Source: Phoronis australis (lineage: Eukaryota; Phoronida; Phoronidae). Taken from it: DNA of 64,000 nt. The translations under genes were made by a program, and so were the position numbers. The first letter of the stretch is position 1. Every line of letters begins with the position of its first letter. Below the pieces are notes generated by a model. It was given only the letters and a program-made list of their open reading frames with translations. It searched no databases and was not told the DNA's origin. Below are positions 51,085 through 63,164 of the stretch, piece by piece. The stretch spans positions 1 through 64,000 of the forward strand of contig NMRA01000439.1 in assembly GCA_002633005.1 (NCBI GenBank), given 5' to 3'.

Positions 51085-54000
51085 GCCAGCTTTGCGCCAA
51101 GACTACCCTTAGGCCTAACTGGTCGCTGGCCACAAACACAAAAAACACGAAAATTGAACAAAGTTTCTTTTTTGTAGCAACGTTTGTCAAAATGTATCAA
51201 CGTTAAATCTTCACAAATTACAAAGTAGCCGATTGAACATGCCTTTCAGTTCAGCAAAAGTCGCCATGTTGTCGGTGCCGCCAGAAATGAGACGAAGTCC
51301 AACGGGAATTGTGAGCACATTTATCACTTAATGAGTAACAACTGCGAGGCTGAAATTTGGTGAACATTGTTAAATCGTGCAGAATAGTAAGTAAAGATAT
51401 GTGTAACTAAATTTCACCGTACTTTGTTAGCGAAAACAATTTACACAAAGTTTTAAACTGGTAACTTATCCCGCTGTCCTCCAATATGGCCGACGCGATC
51501 CAAACAAAGTGACCCAAATTTCGCCACAAAACTTGCAATAACTTTACACTGCTTGCCCCGATTTTGGTACTTTTCGATTTTTACTGATTAGAATGCACTA
51601 CCTTTCCGATGATAGCAAAGTACTTTTTCAAAACGAGAAAAAATTAAAACCGAAAAAAATAGGTTCGACCCATATTGGTTCCTAGGTTCGACCGGCCTAC
51701 GTAAGGAACTAAACACCAATGCTATTTCATTAACATACTAAGTACGCGTAACATTCCAAAAACTCAACGACCACTAACTAAAAACTATAAATACACTACA
51801 TATGCAAACGAATCACGAGATATTACTAACAAAACAAAATAATGAAGACTTTTCGAGCAAGCGATAGCACATTCAGTTACAAGGAAAAAATGGCGGCGTT
51901 CAGGACAAGTTCCTGAACTGATGAGCCGGAAATGTGGGTACGGAAATAACCGATGACAACCGGTAATCATACGCTCAGAGAGAAGGGTCAAATACTGTTC
52001 AAAACTCGCTTTTGGCAAGAAAGGCGAAAAGAATATAAAGAAAGGGTGTAGAAAATAAGATTTTATGTAGTAAGTATTTTCGGATACTGGAACCACATGG
52101 GCAGTTTGAGAGAAGGACTTTAACTCCTAATTCGATATTAAGAGACCTACTTGTTTATGGTCCACAGCGTTTGCGCGCGAAATCTTCTTTTTGTAATGCT
52201 TATTACATGTTTTGTATTTTGTGCAATCAGTTCGTAACAAATTTGTTGTATTTAAAATAGTCTTCAATTGCCCAAAATACCAAATCCGTTGTTTGCGTTG
52301 GCAATAATGACGCGATTGCTTTGGAAAGAGAGAATTATGAATTTCTGAGTGATTCACTAAGGCTTCGATTAAAATTGACATCTTACCAGCAGCTTCTATT
52401 TTTTCACCATCACTCAGATTCCATTTTCTTTAAAAAAATGAAGTAATTTTCTTCATTGCACAGTGGAGCAGACGACGGAAACGGAGTCGTAGTGCCCAGC
52501 GCTACATGCGGTCGCCTGAGATATCGCGGGAGAGCCTATACTTAGCCATAGTTCCGTTACGATTGCGGCGTGTTCCGAATTTGACATCTGAGCCCACCCN
52601 CCCCCCCCCCCCCAAATCCGCCTACGTATAATACTACAATCGTCTAAACAATAAATCTCGAATATCGCGATAACGGTAAGTTGCAGCCTGAAACGAGTTT
52701 CACAACGCTGAAAACGCTTGAAAAGATCTACCATATTACCAAATTTCACACAGATCCGTTAATGGACACCGAACATACGGCACAAAAACTCGATTAATTG
52801 GAGACCAGTCCTCGGAACTGGAGAAAGATAAGACCTAAAGAAAAACAAATGGCATATTTGCGATAGCACATGAAATAATCTATCTACGTAAAACAAATCA
52901 GAAAAATCCCCACCAGAAACAGTGGAGCTATGTCTCCGCAAACCAAAACACGGGAAATGGCCGCCACAGCGCCATCCTAGCTATCTTAAATTGCAAATAA
53001 TGCTCGAAGCTGAACAAAGTGCAACAAAGCTAATTCTGTTCTCCTGATCATATATAATATATTTAAACAAAAATTTTACAGTGATCAACACTGCAAGATT
53101 CATTATGGGTGCTATTGGGCCGGCAACTAGACTACGTTGTTAGACTAAGCGAGCGGGCTCGAATAAGGGCCGGAGGCGATAATTCAGGTTGTGGATCACA
53201 ATTGCGTGTTTTACTGGATATAATAGTCTAGGGACTACTTTTAGCTAACTATAAGTCAACACAACGTGTGAAAATTAATGTGTTACAAGGTTAACCGTTA
53301 GTAGTGGTGTTATATTTGAATGTCATTGCCGCAACATTATTCTTAATTGTTTGTAATGTTATGTTTGAAGAATAAATTATAAATTATTTATTAAAACTTA
53401 TAAAACACACCATGCAGTTGCTAACAACATTTAACAGTAAGGAAGCGCCGCGTTTGCAAAACTGACCTTCTTAAGAGCCGGATATTAAACAAGTGCCTGG
53501 TCAAAAACAAATTAGAAAAGACAAACCACCGCGCGCCAATACGCATTATTTACCATGTTATATTTGATTTGTTATTTTGCATGTAGTTGTTATAACTTAA
53601 TCTTGTAAAAGAAATTTTAACAGAAAAAAATAATACCAAAAATATAATGTCTCAATGAGTTAACATCTAGAACTAATGTGTATATTATTCCCAGGTCAAC
53701 ATGTATAAATTATGTTCACGTGTTTGATAGACTTAAAATTTTGCTTTTCGAGTGATTTATTTCGCAAGCAATTTGTGTTGGTCTTTGATGTCTAGTAGTT
53801 TTAATGGAAGTACGCGTGCGTATAACTATTTTTTATTAGTCATTTACTTTTTTAATCCGAAAAGTGCACTCAGTGCAAAGTTGTAACTTTCAGGCGGGGT
53901 GACATTGTGCAAGGATGTTTGAAGTTATTCAAAAGTAGAGTGTCTGTAAACAGACCGGTTTACACGTAGGCGTATGTACATGATTTAATATATGGTTAGT

Positions 54001-54900
54001 ACGCCCTCGTCCCATCGCTGTAATCGTCAAGTCCGGTTGATCAAGATCCGGTTATGTTCAACGCTTTAAGTTTATAACAATCAAGGTATTGTCCCTACAG
54101 GGCGTACTTACCTTTCCTCTCACAATAGGCGAAGCTCGCGTAACTTTATTCAAGATTTGTCTTTGTGTGCTCGCCACTAGAGCAAGTGACGACGTTTCAA
54201 TACACTGTTTCCATTCGATGTCATTCGTGTACATTCTGATTGTAATCGTGAAAATTGTTCAATGCGCTTCAACAGTCACTAATCGGTAGCCAGAGCCGTG
54301 TCGTCGACAATTACATTTGCTTCGTGAGCCGAATGACTGGAAGCAATGACCCGCTAGCTGTTGTTATTCCCTTGAACAAAGCTGTACACTATGCGGGACA
54401 TTAAAAGTGCTTAGTTTCCAAATCCACATAAATAAAGAGAAAAAAAAAACAGCTGTCAAAGGAGAACACCCGCAAACAATATCTGACGACATTTCAATGA
54501 ACTGAGTTAAAGAAATGTTAAATTGAAGTCGCGTTTCTTAAGTTTCTCGTTTTGGGACATTGAATGAGCGGTTGTCACTACGCAGTGCTATAAAGGAAGG
54601 TATAATGTTGCAAACAATTTAGTCATTAATTGTCAAAACAAAGTAAAATGGTGGTTTTAAGTAAAATGTCAATCTCGTTAAAAAGGCGAGCAGGGTCAGC
54701 CATTTCAATTCACTTGACAACAGATTCTAACCATTTCAGTGGCGGCTCGCATTCCTCGCCAAGGTATCGAGCTTACTCGCGAGACCTTCGCGTGATTATG
54801 AGTGTCCTCTCATGATGTCGCCAGTCTTGCAAGAAACTTTCTCTACGGAAAGCCCACCCATCTGCGTCTTGTTAAAGAAATATACATATTCCTCAAAAAA
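51085..54900. other. Gene-free AT-rich region
   Basis: No domain-bearing frame. At 52600 a single N is followed by a run of C and 'aaatccgcctacg', a hAT-like element end and an assembly-difficult homopolymer. The phrases 'aaatggccgccacagcgcc' (52960) and 'aaaatggccgtcacagcgct' (49795) show a dispersed repeat shared with the previous region. Confidence 0.5.
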
Positions 54901-57900
54901 TCGAAACAAAAATAGCATGTTTATATTTTCTTGTATTTTGTTTTACTGGTACATCCACTGCATTTCAAGCCATAATGTACACAACAATTTTACAATACTT
55001 ATTCTGATAGTCAGTAATAAATAGAAGTGCATAAATACATACACAGCAAAAATCACTGATGATAATATATTCTCTTGTGAACCAATTATACAGTCTCATA
55101 TACCAATGTTAGCACCATTTTGGTGCCGTGGCCTGGAAACAGACAAGTTTGATATTGCTGCTGCACAATTCTGCTTTGTTAATATTTTACCTAAATTCAC
55201 CTATCAATCAAAAAACAATACACAGTTTCCAAGGTAACAAATTTCAGTGACTGCATATATTTGTACACCTTCAAACATTATCCATATTATCTATAAACAA
55301 TTTACATCTTTCAGCAAATCACAGTGAAACTGCACCTTACCTTCCAAGTCACAACCGTGAGACACTTATACCATAAGTATCAGGTAGCAGCAGACTGAAA
55401 AGAGACATCTTATTCGCGTTTACACATACTTTGCACCTCCAGATACAATTAACATTATTTTATCGGTGTAAACAACATAGGGGGTACCATTTACATGTTA
55501 CAGCGCTTCTAAAGATATTTCATACATTCACCTGGTTTCACAATGCCATAATTAGGAAAAATAATGTATCATTTCCACATACTGACAATGACATTGACTC
55601 GCCTGTGCTTGAACAGTTGTTTAGGCCAGGTTCAAGGACTTGCACAATACCTAGCTTCAGTATGCACCGTAAACACTTTTCGTCAATACTGTTATGTACA
55701 CCAGGGGGTCAGGAATTTGGTTACACTCCACACAACTATTTCTGAAAAATAATTAAATCTCACTTAAGCAAAACTGCAAAACCTCCTAGAAAAAGTCACC
55801 CAACTGCAAGTTATTGAGATAATTTCTGTAAATTATCTCCAGAGTGTGATGTGCTAAGAATTTCTTGGCTGAATATTTTTCAGCAATTGAGAAGTGGGAG
55901 TCTATGACCAAACTTCCGCCTCGAGTCTTAAGTCCCTTTCACGAAACAGATCCCTGGAATTATGCGACCTTATTATCAAAAAATAATAACAGTGCACAAG
56001 TATCAGTTGGCTTTCTGCAGTGATATCAAACTACTCACTAAGAATTCTTAGATATAAATGAAAAATACAACAACAAGACGAGTTAATCTATTGCACAAAA
56101 TGAAATTACAAACAAAATATCAGATTTCAACATGTGCAAATCAAACTTGTAACTATGATATAAACGTGACTGCATTCACTATTTACAGAGGCAACAACAT
56201 GTTATGGCAACACAACTTATTTTAGAAACAACAGTTTCATGCAAAACCCTGCATTCAGTCTATGGCAGCCGAGTTTAACTAGTGTGCAAAATCTACTACT
56301 CCCCTGTCAATGTCCATAACACTTTAAAGTTATACCAAGACTTCCATGGTTAAGTCCAGTAACTCACCATTGCCTGAAAAGGATTGTGCCAAGGTAATAG
56401 TCATATTTAATACCTAAACAGCACTCAACAGACCTTTAATTTGCAGTCCTACTTCTTTTGACCATTAGACCTCCCTATCTCTCTTGACATCCTTGCATCA
56501 CTTGAACACACCATGGAAAGCCCAATGTTTTTTACTCTAATAATCACGTTTTACTGGACAAGTAACAACATAAATCACAGAACCAACAATTCACATTCAG
56601 TTGCACAATTCACAATGTGAAATCAGCAAACTGTGAAAATCAATCATATTGACATTCATTAAATTACTTTTTGCAAATTATCATAAACCGATATCATGAA
56701 TTTCATGATGGTACATTCTGACTTATCATAAAGCATACAAAATGCCACAAAACCACTGGGGAGGATTTTACCAAAGGATGCAAACAAGCCCTCAACTAAG
56801 ATGGTGGTAACTTCAACTTCAGTTTACGCACAGTTCATAAACGTGACTCGGGAATATGGTCATTAAGTTGGTTGCAATGTTAGGGTACAAGAAAACACAA
56901 CACTGCCCTTGGAATAACGTGCCTGCAACTGTGTCAGCTGCGACCGGATTAGCACCCTTTTACAAACCCAGCACCTCAATGTGGGGTATTGTGTCCCAAG
57001 CCTCACCTAACATCTTCCCCAACTAGCGTCAAAATTTTGAGTACGACAAAATCACCTATTTCAGACAAAAATAAATGCCGACATTGCATTTTTTCATTTT
57101 TCCACGGTTCCTAACTTAGTTGTAAATGTCCTCAATTTTTCTACATACTGACACCTGGTAGCAACGGTACAGAACTTGGATATGACAAAGAATCCCTCCA
57201 GTACTGTATATCACTTAAGAAAAAATGAGAAATAAATGATCACCTGACCACCATACTACGCCCTCTATTGGTGAAATTATACCATAAAGTGCACCCTGTG
57301 TGGAAATCAAGCAGTTTGAGTAGAACTCAACATCAATAAGAGCAACTATTTTGAACCCAGCGTTTGGAGCTGGGAGTCTTGACAGTCTATGCAGAAAGAG
57401 GTAACACCAGCGCCACCTTTGGAGTGACAGCAGACACTGTCAAGAGTTAATTACTTCTGATAATTCTTGATAGTAGAAGAGGCAATCAAGCGGGACATTG
57501 CAGGCCAGCCTCGACTCTTCGGTAGCTCTCCTAAGTTGACATGAGTCACAAATGCCGTCACTCCAGGAGCCAAGAATTCTAAGCTACAGTCTTCTCTTTG
57601 CCAAAAACAAAACTAACATTTTTCCCATCAACAAAAAATGGAGAAGAGTCTGATAAAAGAAAAACCTTTGACAGCGTTGCATTTTCCTTTTGAGGATGGG
57701 GGAGAAATTTCCGAGTCAAAACTGATGATAGTTCTTCAGAGGCATACCTATATCCCAATTTGGTCGAGTATCCTGGCAAAGCCTCAATGACACATTCTAA
57801 GTAGCTCCAGAAATAGATGAAATATGTAGCAAGAAAATGTTCATCTCCACATTAATCCGTTTGGTTGCATAAATATGAATAAGTACAAAAAGGCCACTTG

Positions 57901-58460
57901 GACTCAAAACAAATGATATAGCCCTCTCCCCATGACGGTTGGGCTTGATACAGTTCGAGTTTGATTCCTTTGAATTACGCTATTTACAAGTCTTCATATC
58001 ACTATTAGATCATGACATACAAACAAAAGAAATGTATTAATACACTGCACCAATTGTGAATGACCACACAAATGATTTATCCAACACACGAACGTGACAG
58101 TTTTCTTTTTTAACTCTCTCCTATAGAAAGATCTACACCCTCATCTGCAATAATGACATCTACACTAATATTCCTTTTTGACGTCTTTTTCAATGTCAGC
58201 CAAATTTCATTGACCTTTTCACAGGTAGGGATGTGGGTCATCCCAATCAAAATGAAACCAACCAATGAAAACACAGAACACACACACTTACAGCCAACAG
58301 GGGGCCTGGATGACATACACTCCACATACCACCAACCATAGAAAGGTCACTAGCACAGATTCCTATTACAGCCTCAGTCATCATAATCACACTGCACTTC
58401 ACAAGTACTATTACATTAAACATCTATACAGCATTGTTTTCTGGTCTCTTTACACTACAT
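54900..58460. other. Gene-free tract, possibly long 3' UTR of the DMXL-like gene
   Basis: This 3.5-kb stretch lies directly downstream of the DMXL-like stop codons on the minus strand and has no TE ends, no tandem repeats and no long frame. Very long 3' UTRs are known for neuronal genes, but I see no clear poly(A) signal on the minus strand that settles it. Confidence 0.3.
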
Positions 58461-59185
58461 TGTGACTTTTGGTATTCACCATGTCTCACCACTTTCAGAA
58501 ACCACCTCAGTGGTATCCAACATTGATACCTGCGAAGAACCATGAACGTAGCAGCCATTCTGTCTCACATTTTTGCTGAAATGCCTTTGGCATAACCAAC
58601 TTGATTGCTACAAATTCCCGACGAAACAACCATGTAATTCTGTCCATCCCAATTCTAACCCCAGGAGGGTCACGTACACCCAGGCACCATTGAACACTGC
58701 AATGATTTCACCTTTTGCGGTAAACGGCATGGTACCGTCATAGAACAATTTGAGTGCCTTCGTGTCAGACGATCCAATTTCATGCCTTCATCCATTCTTC
58801 TAACGAAGGCACAAGCAGTATGTTCCCGAGGCCTAACACATGTGAGTGATTAATTCCAATGCCGGCGTGAACTTCAATCAGAAACAAGTGAACTACACAC
58901 CACTTTCCTGAGGAGACTAGACAGACCACGCCACATTTAACGTTTGCAAACCGCGCCACAGTTAACATCTGCTAACCTTCCTCTTGTTCACCAATCTGCT
59001 CAGTGGGTAGTAATGATGTACCACAGATAGCTGCTATAAACAGTCACCTGTATTGATAAAGTGACTTGTTACAGTCACTACGTGAAATAGAATCAATTCA
59101 TGTCATGACATCACTTTAGGAGGTAAGCACCATTCAGTAATATATCACCAGGCGGCGTGACTGTACCAGACTGTCCTGTACCAGT

Positions 59186-59425
59186 CTACCCTTCGTGTTG
59201 GGCAGCGGACATTCTAGAATACTGTGACCAGGTATGTACAATTTGGATGTCTTTGTCTGGTATCCGGCGCACCTTTAACGAGCCGTCGGCACCGCAGGAG
59301 AACAGGTGGTTGCTGGCGGCGATGCCTGCCTGTAGTACCCCCGAGGCACTTTTGTTGAACAGTGTGCTCTTGGCGTGTTCCCCCGTGAAGGCACGTAGCA
59401 GGTTGTGCACTCCCAGGCCCCAAAT
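59186..59425 (-). pseudogene. DMXL-like last exon, duplicate (left copy)
   Basis: Same as 60712-60951 except four substitutions that I can see, all synonymous (GGG/GGT Gly, AGC/AGT Ser, CAA/CAG Gln, AGA/AGG Arg). It keeps its acceptor and stop. The all-synonymous pattern fits two functional alleles or recent gene conversion rather than decay. Confidence 0.8.
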
Positions 59426-59706
59426 CTACAGGAAAAAGTTACAGTTGTAAGCTGTGTCGTGTGCAGTTCAAATTTAGCACACCTTGGGACCGAGGCAAAA
59501 TGCCTACGATTTATACAATTTAGCTTGTACGCTTTGAAGCAAGGAACACAGAGAAACACTAATAAATTGTACTGCATTGGAGATTTAACTTATCAGAGAC
59601 TTTAGACTTCTAACATCCTGATTTAGCTTACAATTAGAAAAGTCAGAAGCACAAAAATTCTTGCGAAATTAAAGTTCTGATCGTGTCCACTCCTCGCCCG
59701 CCATAC

Positions 59707-59924
59707 CTTTATATCACCATCTGGCGAACCAGTCACAAAGTACTCCTCGCATGGGTCAAGGGCGAGACACCGAACAGCCGACTCGTGCGCTGTAAAGGTG
59801 TGCAGCTGTTTACGTTGGCGGATGTCGAAGATGCAGATGTCGCCCTTCTTGCCGCCACTGATCAATAGCTGGTGTTGTGGTGCAAACACCACAGCCTGGC
59901 TCCCGTGTTCATGACACGTGAAAG
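59707..59924 (-). pseudogene. DMXL-like penultimate exon, duplicate (left copy)
   Basis: Appears identical to 61234-61451 in coding sequence and splice sites. Lies downstream of the first stop codon, so it is either an unused tandem duplicate, an alternative 3' end, or the other allele assembled in series. It is intact; 'pseudogene' here only marks that it is not needed for the gene. Confidence 0.8.
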
Positions 59925-59996
59925 CTGCAGAGAACAACAACAGATGTACGCAAGACTGGTTGATCGAGGCGTCAAGAAAAAAACGAGTCAGAAATT

Positions 59997-59997
59997 N
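59997..59997. other. Assembly gap base (N) at duplication joint
   Basis: A lone N within 'gtcagaaatt-n-ttgtgactttt', exactly where the left copy stops matching the right copy's intron and the right copy's 3' flank begins. Confidence 0.97.
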
Positions 59998-60711
59998 TTG
60001 TGACTTTTGGTATTCACCATGTCTCACCACTTTCAGAAACCACCTCAGTGGTATCCAACATTGATACCTGCGAAGAACCATGAATGTAGCAGCCATTCTG
60101 TCTCACATTTTTGCTGAAATGCCTTTGGCATAACCAGCTTGATTGCTACAAATTCCCGACGAAACAACCATGTAATTCTGTCCATCCCAATTCTAACCGC
60201 AGGAGGGTCACGTACACCCAGGCACCATTGAACACTGCAATGATTTCACCTTTTGCGGTGAACGGCATGGTACCGTCATAGAACAATTTGAGCGCCTTCG
60301 TGTCAGACGATTCAATTTCATGCCTTCATCCATTCTTCTAACGAAGGCACAAGCAGTATGTTCACATGCGAGTGATTAATTCCAATGCAGGCGTGAACTT
60401 CAATCAGAAACAAGTGAACTACACACCACTTTCCTGAGGAGACTAGACAGACCATGCCACATTTAACGTTTGCAAACCGCGCCACAGTTAACGTCTGCTA
60501 ACCTTCCTCTTGTTCACCAATCTGCTCAGTGGGTAGTAATGATGTACCACAGATAGCTGCTATAAACAGTCACCTGTATTGATAAAGTGACTTGTTACAG
60601 TCACTACGTGACATAGAATCAATCCATGTCATGACATCACTTTAGGAGGTAAGCACCATTCAGTAATATATCACCAGGCGGCGTGACTGTACCAGACTGT
60701 CCTGTACCAGT

Positions 60712-60951
60712 CTACCCTTCGTGTTGGGCAGCGGACATCCTAGAATACTGTGACCAGGTATGTACAATCTGGATGTCTTTGTCTGGTATCCGGCGCACCT
60801 TTAACGAGCCGTCGGCACCGCAGGAGAACAGGTGGTTACTGGCGGCGATGCCTGCCTGTAGTACACCCGAGGCACTTTTGTTGAACAGTGTGCTCTTGGC
60901 GTGTTCCCCCGTGAAGGCACGTAGCAGGTTGTGCACTCCCAGGCCCCAAAT
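60712..60951 (-). CDS. DMXL: DMXL-like last exon, right copy
   Basis: 240 bases including TAG, acceptor TTTCCTGTAG, phase 0. It reads IWGLGVHNLLRAFTGEHAKS then GVLQAGIAASNHLFSCGADG, SLKVRRIPDKD and ends AAQHEG. Final WD40 blade and tail. Confidence 0.92.
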   Translation of the reverse strand: MWGLGVHNLLRAFTGEHAKSTLFNKSASGVLQAGIAASNHLFSCGADGSLKVRRIPDKDIQIVHTWSQYSRMSAAQHEG

Positions 60952-63162
60952 CTACAGGAAAAAGTCGACAGTTGTAAGCTGTGTCGAGTGCAGTTCAAAT
61001 TTAGCACACCTTGGGACCGAGGCAAAATGCCTACGATTTATACAATTTAGCTTGTACGCTTTGAAGCAAGGAACAGAGAGAAACACTAATAAATTGTACT
61101 GCATTGGAGATTTAACTTATCAGAGACTTTAGACTTCTAACATCCTGATTTAGCTTACAATTAGAAAAGTCAGAAGCAAAAAAATTCTTGCAAAATTAAA
61201 GTTCTGATCGTGTCCACTCCTCGCCCGCCATACCTTTATATCACCATCTGGCGAACCAGTCACAAAGTACTCCTCGCATGGGTCAAGGGCGAGACACCGA
61301 ACAGCCGACTCGTGCGCTGTAAAGGTGTGCAGCTGTTTACGTTGGCGGATGTCGAAGATGCAGATGTCGCCCTTCTTGCCGCCACTGATCAATAGCTGGT
61401 GTTGTGGTGCAAACACCACAGCCTGGCTCCCGTGTTCATGACACGTGAAAGCTGCAGAGAACAACAACAGATGTACGCAAGACTGGTTGATCGAGGCTTC
61501 AAGAAAAAAACGAGTCAGAAATTTCGCCTCAAACTCAACATGACCGTTTCCTACTAGACAGCTCAAGAACAAAAAGGCTTAGCCAACAATCAGTTATAAC
61601 ATCACAGGCAAGCCCTGTCAAACACTGCAATGACATCTGTGGATTCTAGCATCCCAAGAGAGTTCCCATAAGCTCGGAATGACACGCACTCTGTGTAGCC
61701 ATGTGTCATTCCAACCTTATGAGAGGACTCCGAAAAAGCTAGAATCTGCAGAAGCCAAAGTAGTGTTCAATACAGCACTCGCACAAAAGAAAATTTGCTG
61801 CCAACATACACACGGGTAACATGGTAATGAGTCAACAAATGGCAGAGTACACACCTTGGACGCAGGCACTTCGCATTGGTAGTAACGTATCCCATAGTGC
61901 TACATTTTTGCTCTCAGAAGAGTGGCCTGATGTCGCGATGAGACTAGACGAGCCAACGAAGGAGAAGTCACTGGTCGACTTGTTGTGACATTGTAGACTC
62001 TGGTAAGACAAATCACACTGTCAACACATTGTTCGTAATAAAAAATACGACAAAATCTCACGAATTTAGAACACAATGAGGCAGACAGGTGAAATTTTAT
62101 TTTCTCATTTTTTTAAGTGAAGTAAAGCACCAAAATGATGCTATACCATAGCTTGCAACAGTCAATATTTTGATAAATTGTGGAGATCCATAAGAATGTT
62201 AGAAGCCCTTGAAAAAATGAACCAAAATGTGCAATTTTGGACATTATTTTTGTCTGAAATTGGAGAATTTACAGTAACTAAAGCTTCTGTGTTAGTCTTT
62301 ACACTCTCATTTCTGTGACTACCCTAGTTTTGAATTTACATGCCGTCTCATGGCTACTTGTAATATCTCCTACCAGTGTTTCTTAAGTCTCCATTTAAAC
62401 CTCTCACTGTTTACAAGCCAACTGAGAGTTTAAGTCAGTTCTTTGTTTTGGTAAAACATTGAGCGTAATGCATAGCAGGATTAGAGCTAACAGAATTTAA
62501 GACATTTGCACCTAAGTACAACCTGTTAAACCTGCCTCCCGTTCAGTAACGCTAGGACCTCGCTAAAAAGCAAGACTTCGCGAGATTACGTGAGATATTA
62601 CCGTGTATTCTAAATAAGAACACGTGACTTTGACTAGGTTTTAGCTAGGTCCTAGCGTAGGTCCTAGCGTCTACTGAACGCACGCCAGGTTCACAGTTAC
62701 CTTAACCGTGACCAGGGACTGCAACTTCCTCCTAGTTACGATCCGGTGTTACTTCCAGTTACGGGAAGAACAGTCATGTGATCGAGGGCCTCAGCTGGAG
62801 GCTTGAAACGTTATGCTCAACTAACTAAACCTCTCCTAGTAAGTAACTTCTCTCTCGTTTTTAATCGTAATCACAGGAGACAACGACGAACGCTTTTAAC
62901 CATACTTTAAAGTCATCTAGAATCAAAGCACGTTTCATTGACTTAAGTCACCAGCATGTCTGGAAACAGTTATTGAATAACACCAGATGAGAGAACCAGT
63001 TGTGGGTGAAATCGCCAAATGAAAGCAGGGTTCGGTATCGCGCTAGCAAGAGTAAGTCCTGAGATGTACATGGATGCTACTCACCAGGAATGGTGTGCTG
63101 AGGCTGCTCCCATAACCCACCTGCCACAGACAGAGGGCGCCCTCTCCATCGCTGGCCCCAAA
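60712..63162 (-). CDS. DMXL: DmX-like protein C-terminus (rabconnectin-3 alpha family), last four exons
   Basis: Exons 63162-63085, 61999-61855, 61451-61234 and 60951-60712 chain in phase 0, 1, 0 to 226 codons of C-terminal WD40 sequence: FGASDGEGALCLWQVGYGSS, SLQCHNKSTSDFSFVGSSSL, FTCHEHGSQAVVFAPQHQLL then ISGGKKGDICIFDIRQRKQL, CLALDPCEEYFVTGSPDGDI and LFSCGADGSLKVR. These match the DMXL1/DMXL2 C-terminal beta propeller closely. Rabconnectin-3 alpha with its WDR7 partner assists V-ATPase assembly and acidification on synaptic and endosomal vesicles. The full protein is about 3000 residues, so most of the gene lies to the right. The ending (RRIPDKDIQIVHTWSQYSRM...HEG, TAG) is specific to this lineage. 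DMXL1 versus DMXL2 cannot be separated here, so the symbol stands for the family. Confidence 0.92.
61234..61451 (-). CDS. DMXL: DMXL-like penultimate exon, right copy
   Basis: 218 bases, phase 1 in and phase 0 out, acceptor CTCTGCAG, donor GTATGG. It reads FTCHEHGSQAVVFAPQHQLL, ISGGKKGDICIFDIRQRKQL, HTFTAHESAVRCLALDPCEE, YFVTGSPDGDIK: two WD40 blades. It is in the correct order after 61855 and is the copy that makes a complete C-terminus. Confidence 0.92.
61855..61999 (-). CDS. DMXL: DMXL-like exon: WD40 blade
   Basis: 145 bases, phase 0 in and phase 1 out, acceptor TCTTACCAG, donor GTGTGT. It reads SLQCHNKSTSDFSFVGSSSL then IATSGHSSESKNVALWDTLL and ends SACVQ, including the NVALWDTL blade end. 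Confidence 0.9.
62010..62535. other. DMXL-like intron
   Basis: AT-rich intron between 61999 and 63085 with no recognisable element before the MITE at 62541. Confidence 0.6.
62541..62679 (+). mobile_element. MITE family A, copy 4
   Basis: GTTCAGTAACGCTAGGACCT at the left and 'agcgtctactgaac' at the right, 139 bp, internal 'caagacttcgcgagattacg'. Inside a DMXL-like intron, upstream of exon 61999-61855. Confidence 0.92.
63085..63162 (-). CDS. DMXL: DMXL-like exon: WD40 repeat start
   Basis: A 78-base phase 0-0 exon, acceptor CTGTTTCAG, donor GTGAGT, reading FGASDGEGALCLWQVGYGSS then LSTPFL. The FG.SDG.G.L..WQV blade is the DMXL signature before the SLQCHNKS segment. The plus-strand frame over it is a shadow. 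Confidence 0.88.
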
Positions 63163-63164
63163 CT

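Larger units (their letters stand above)
58463..61523. repeat. ~1.53-kb tandem duplication across a single N
   Basis: The segment 58463-59996 repeats at 60001-61523, from 'tgacttttggtattcacc' through 'gtcagaaatt'. Differences are a handful of substitutions and a 12-base indel (near 58822 against 60361). The left copy's right edge meets the right copy's left edge at N 59997. It contains the last two coding exons and the 3' flank of the DMXL-like gene. Confidence 0.95.
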
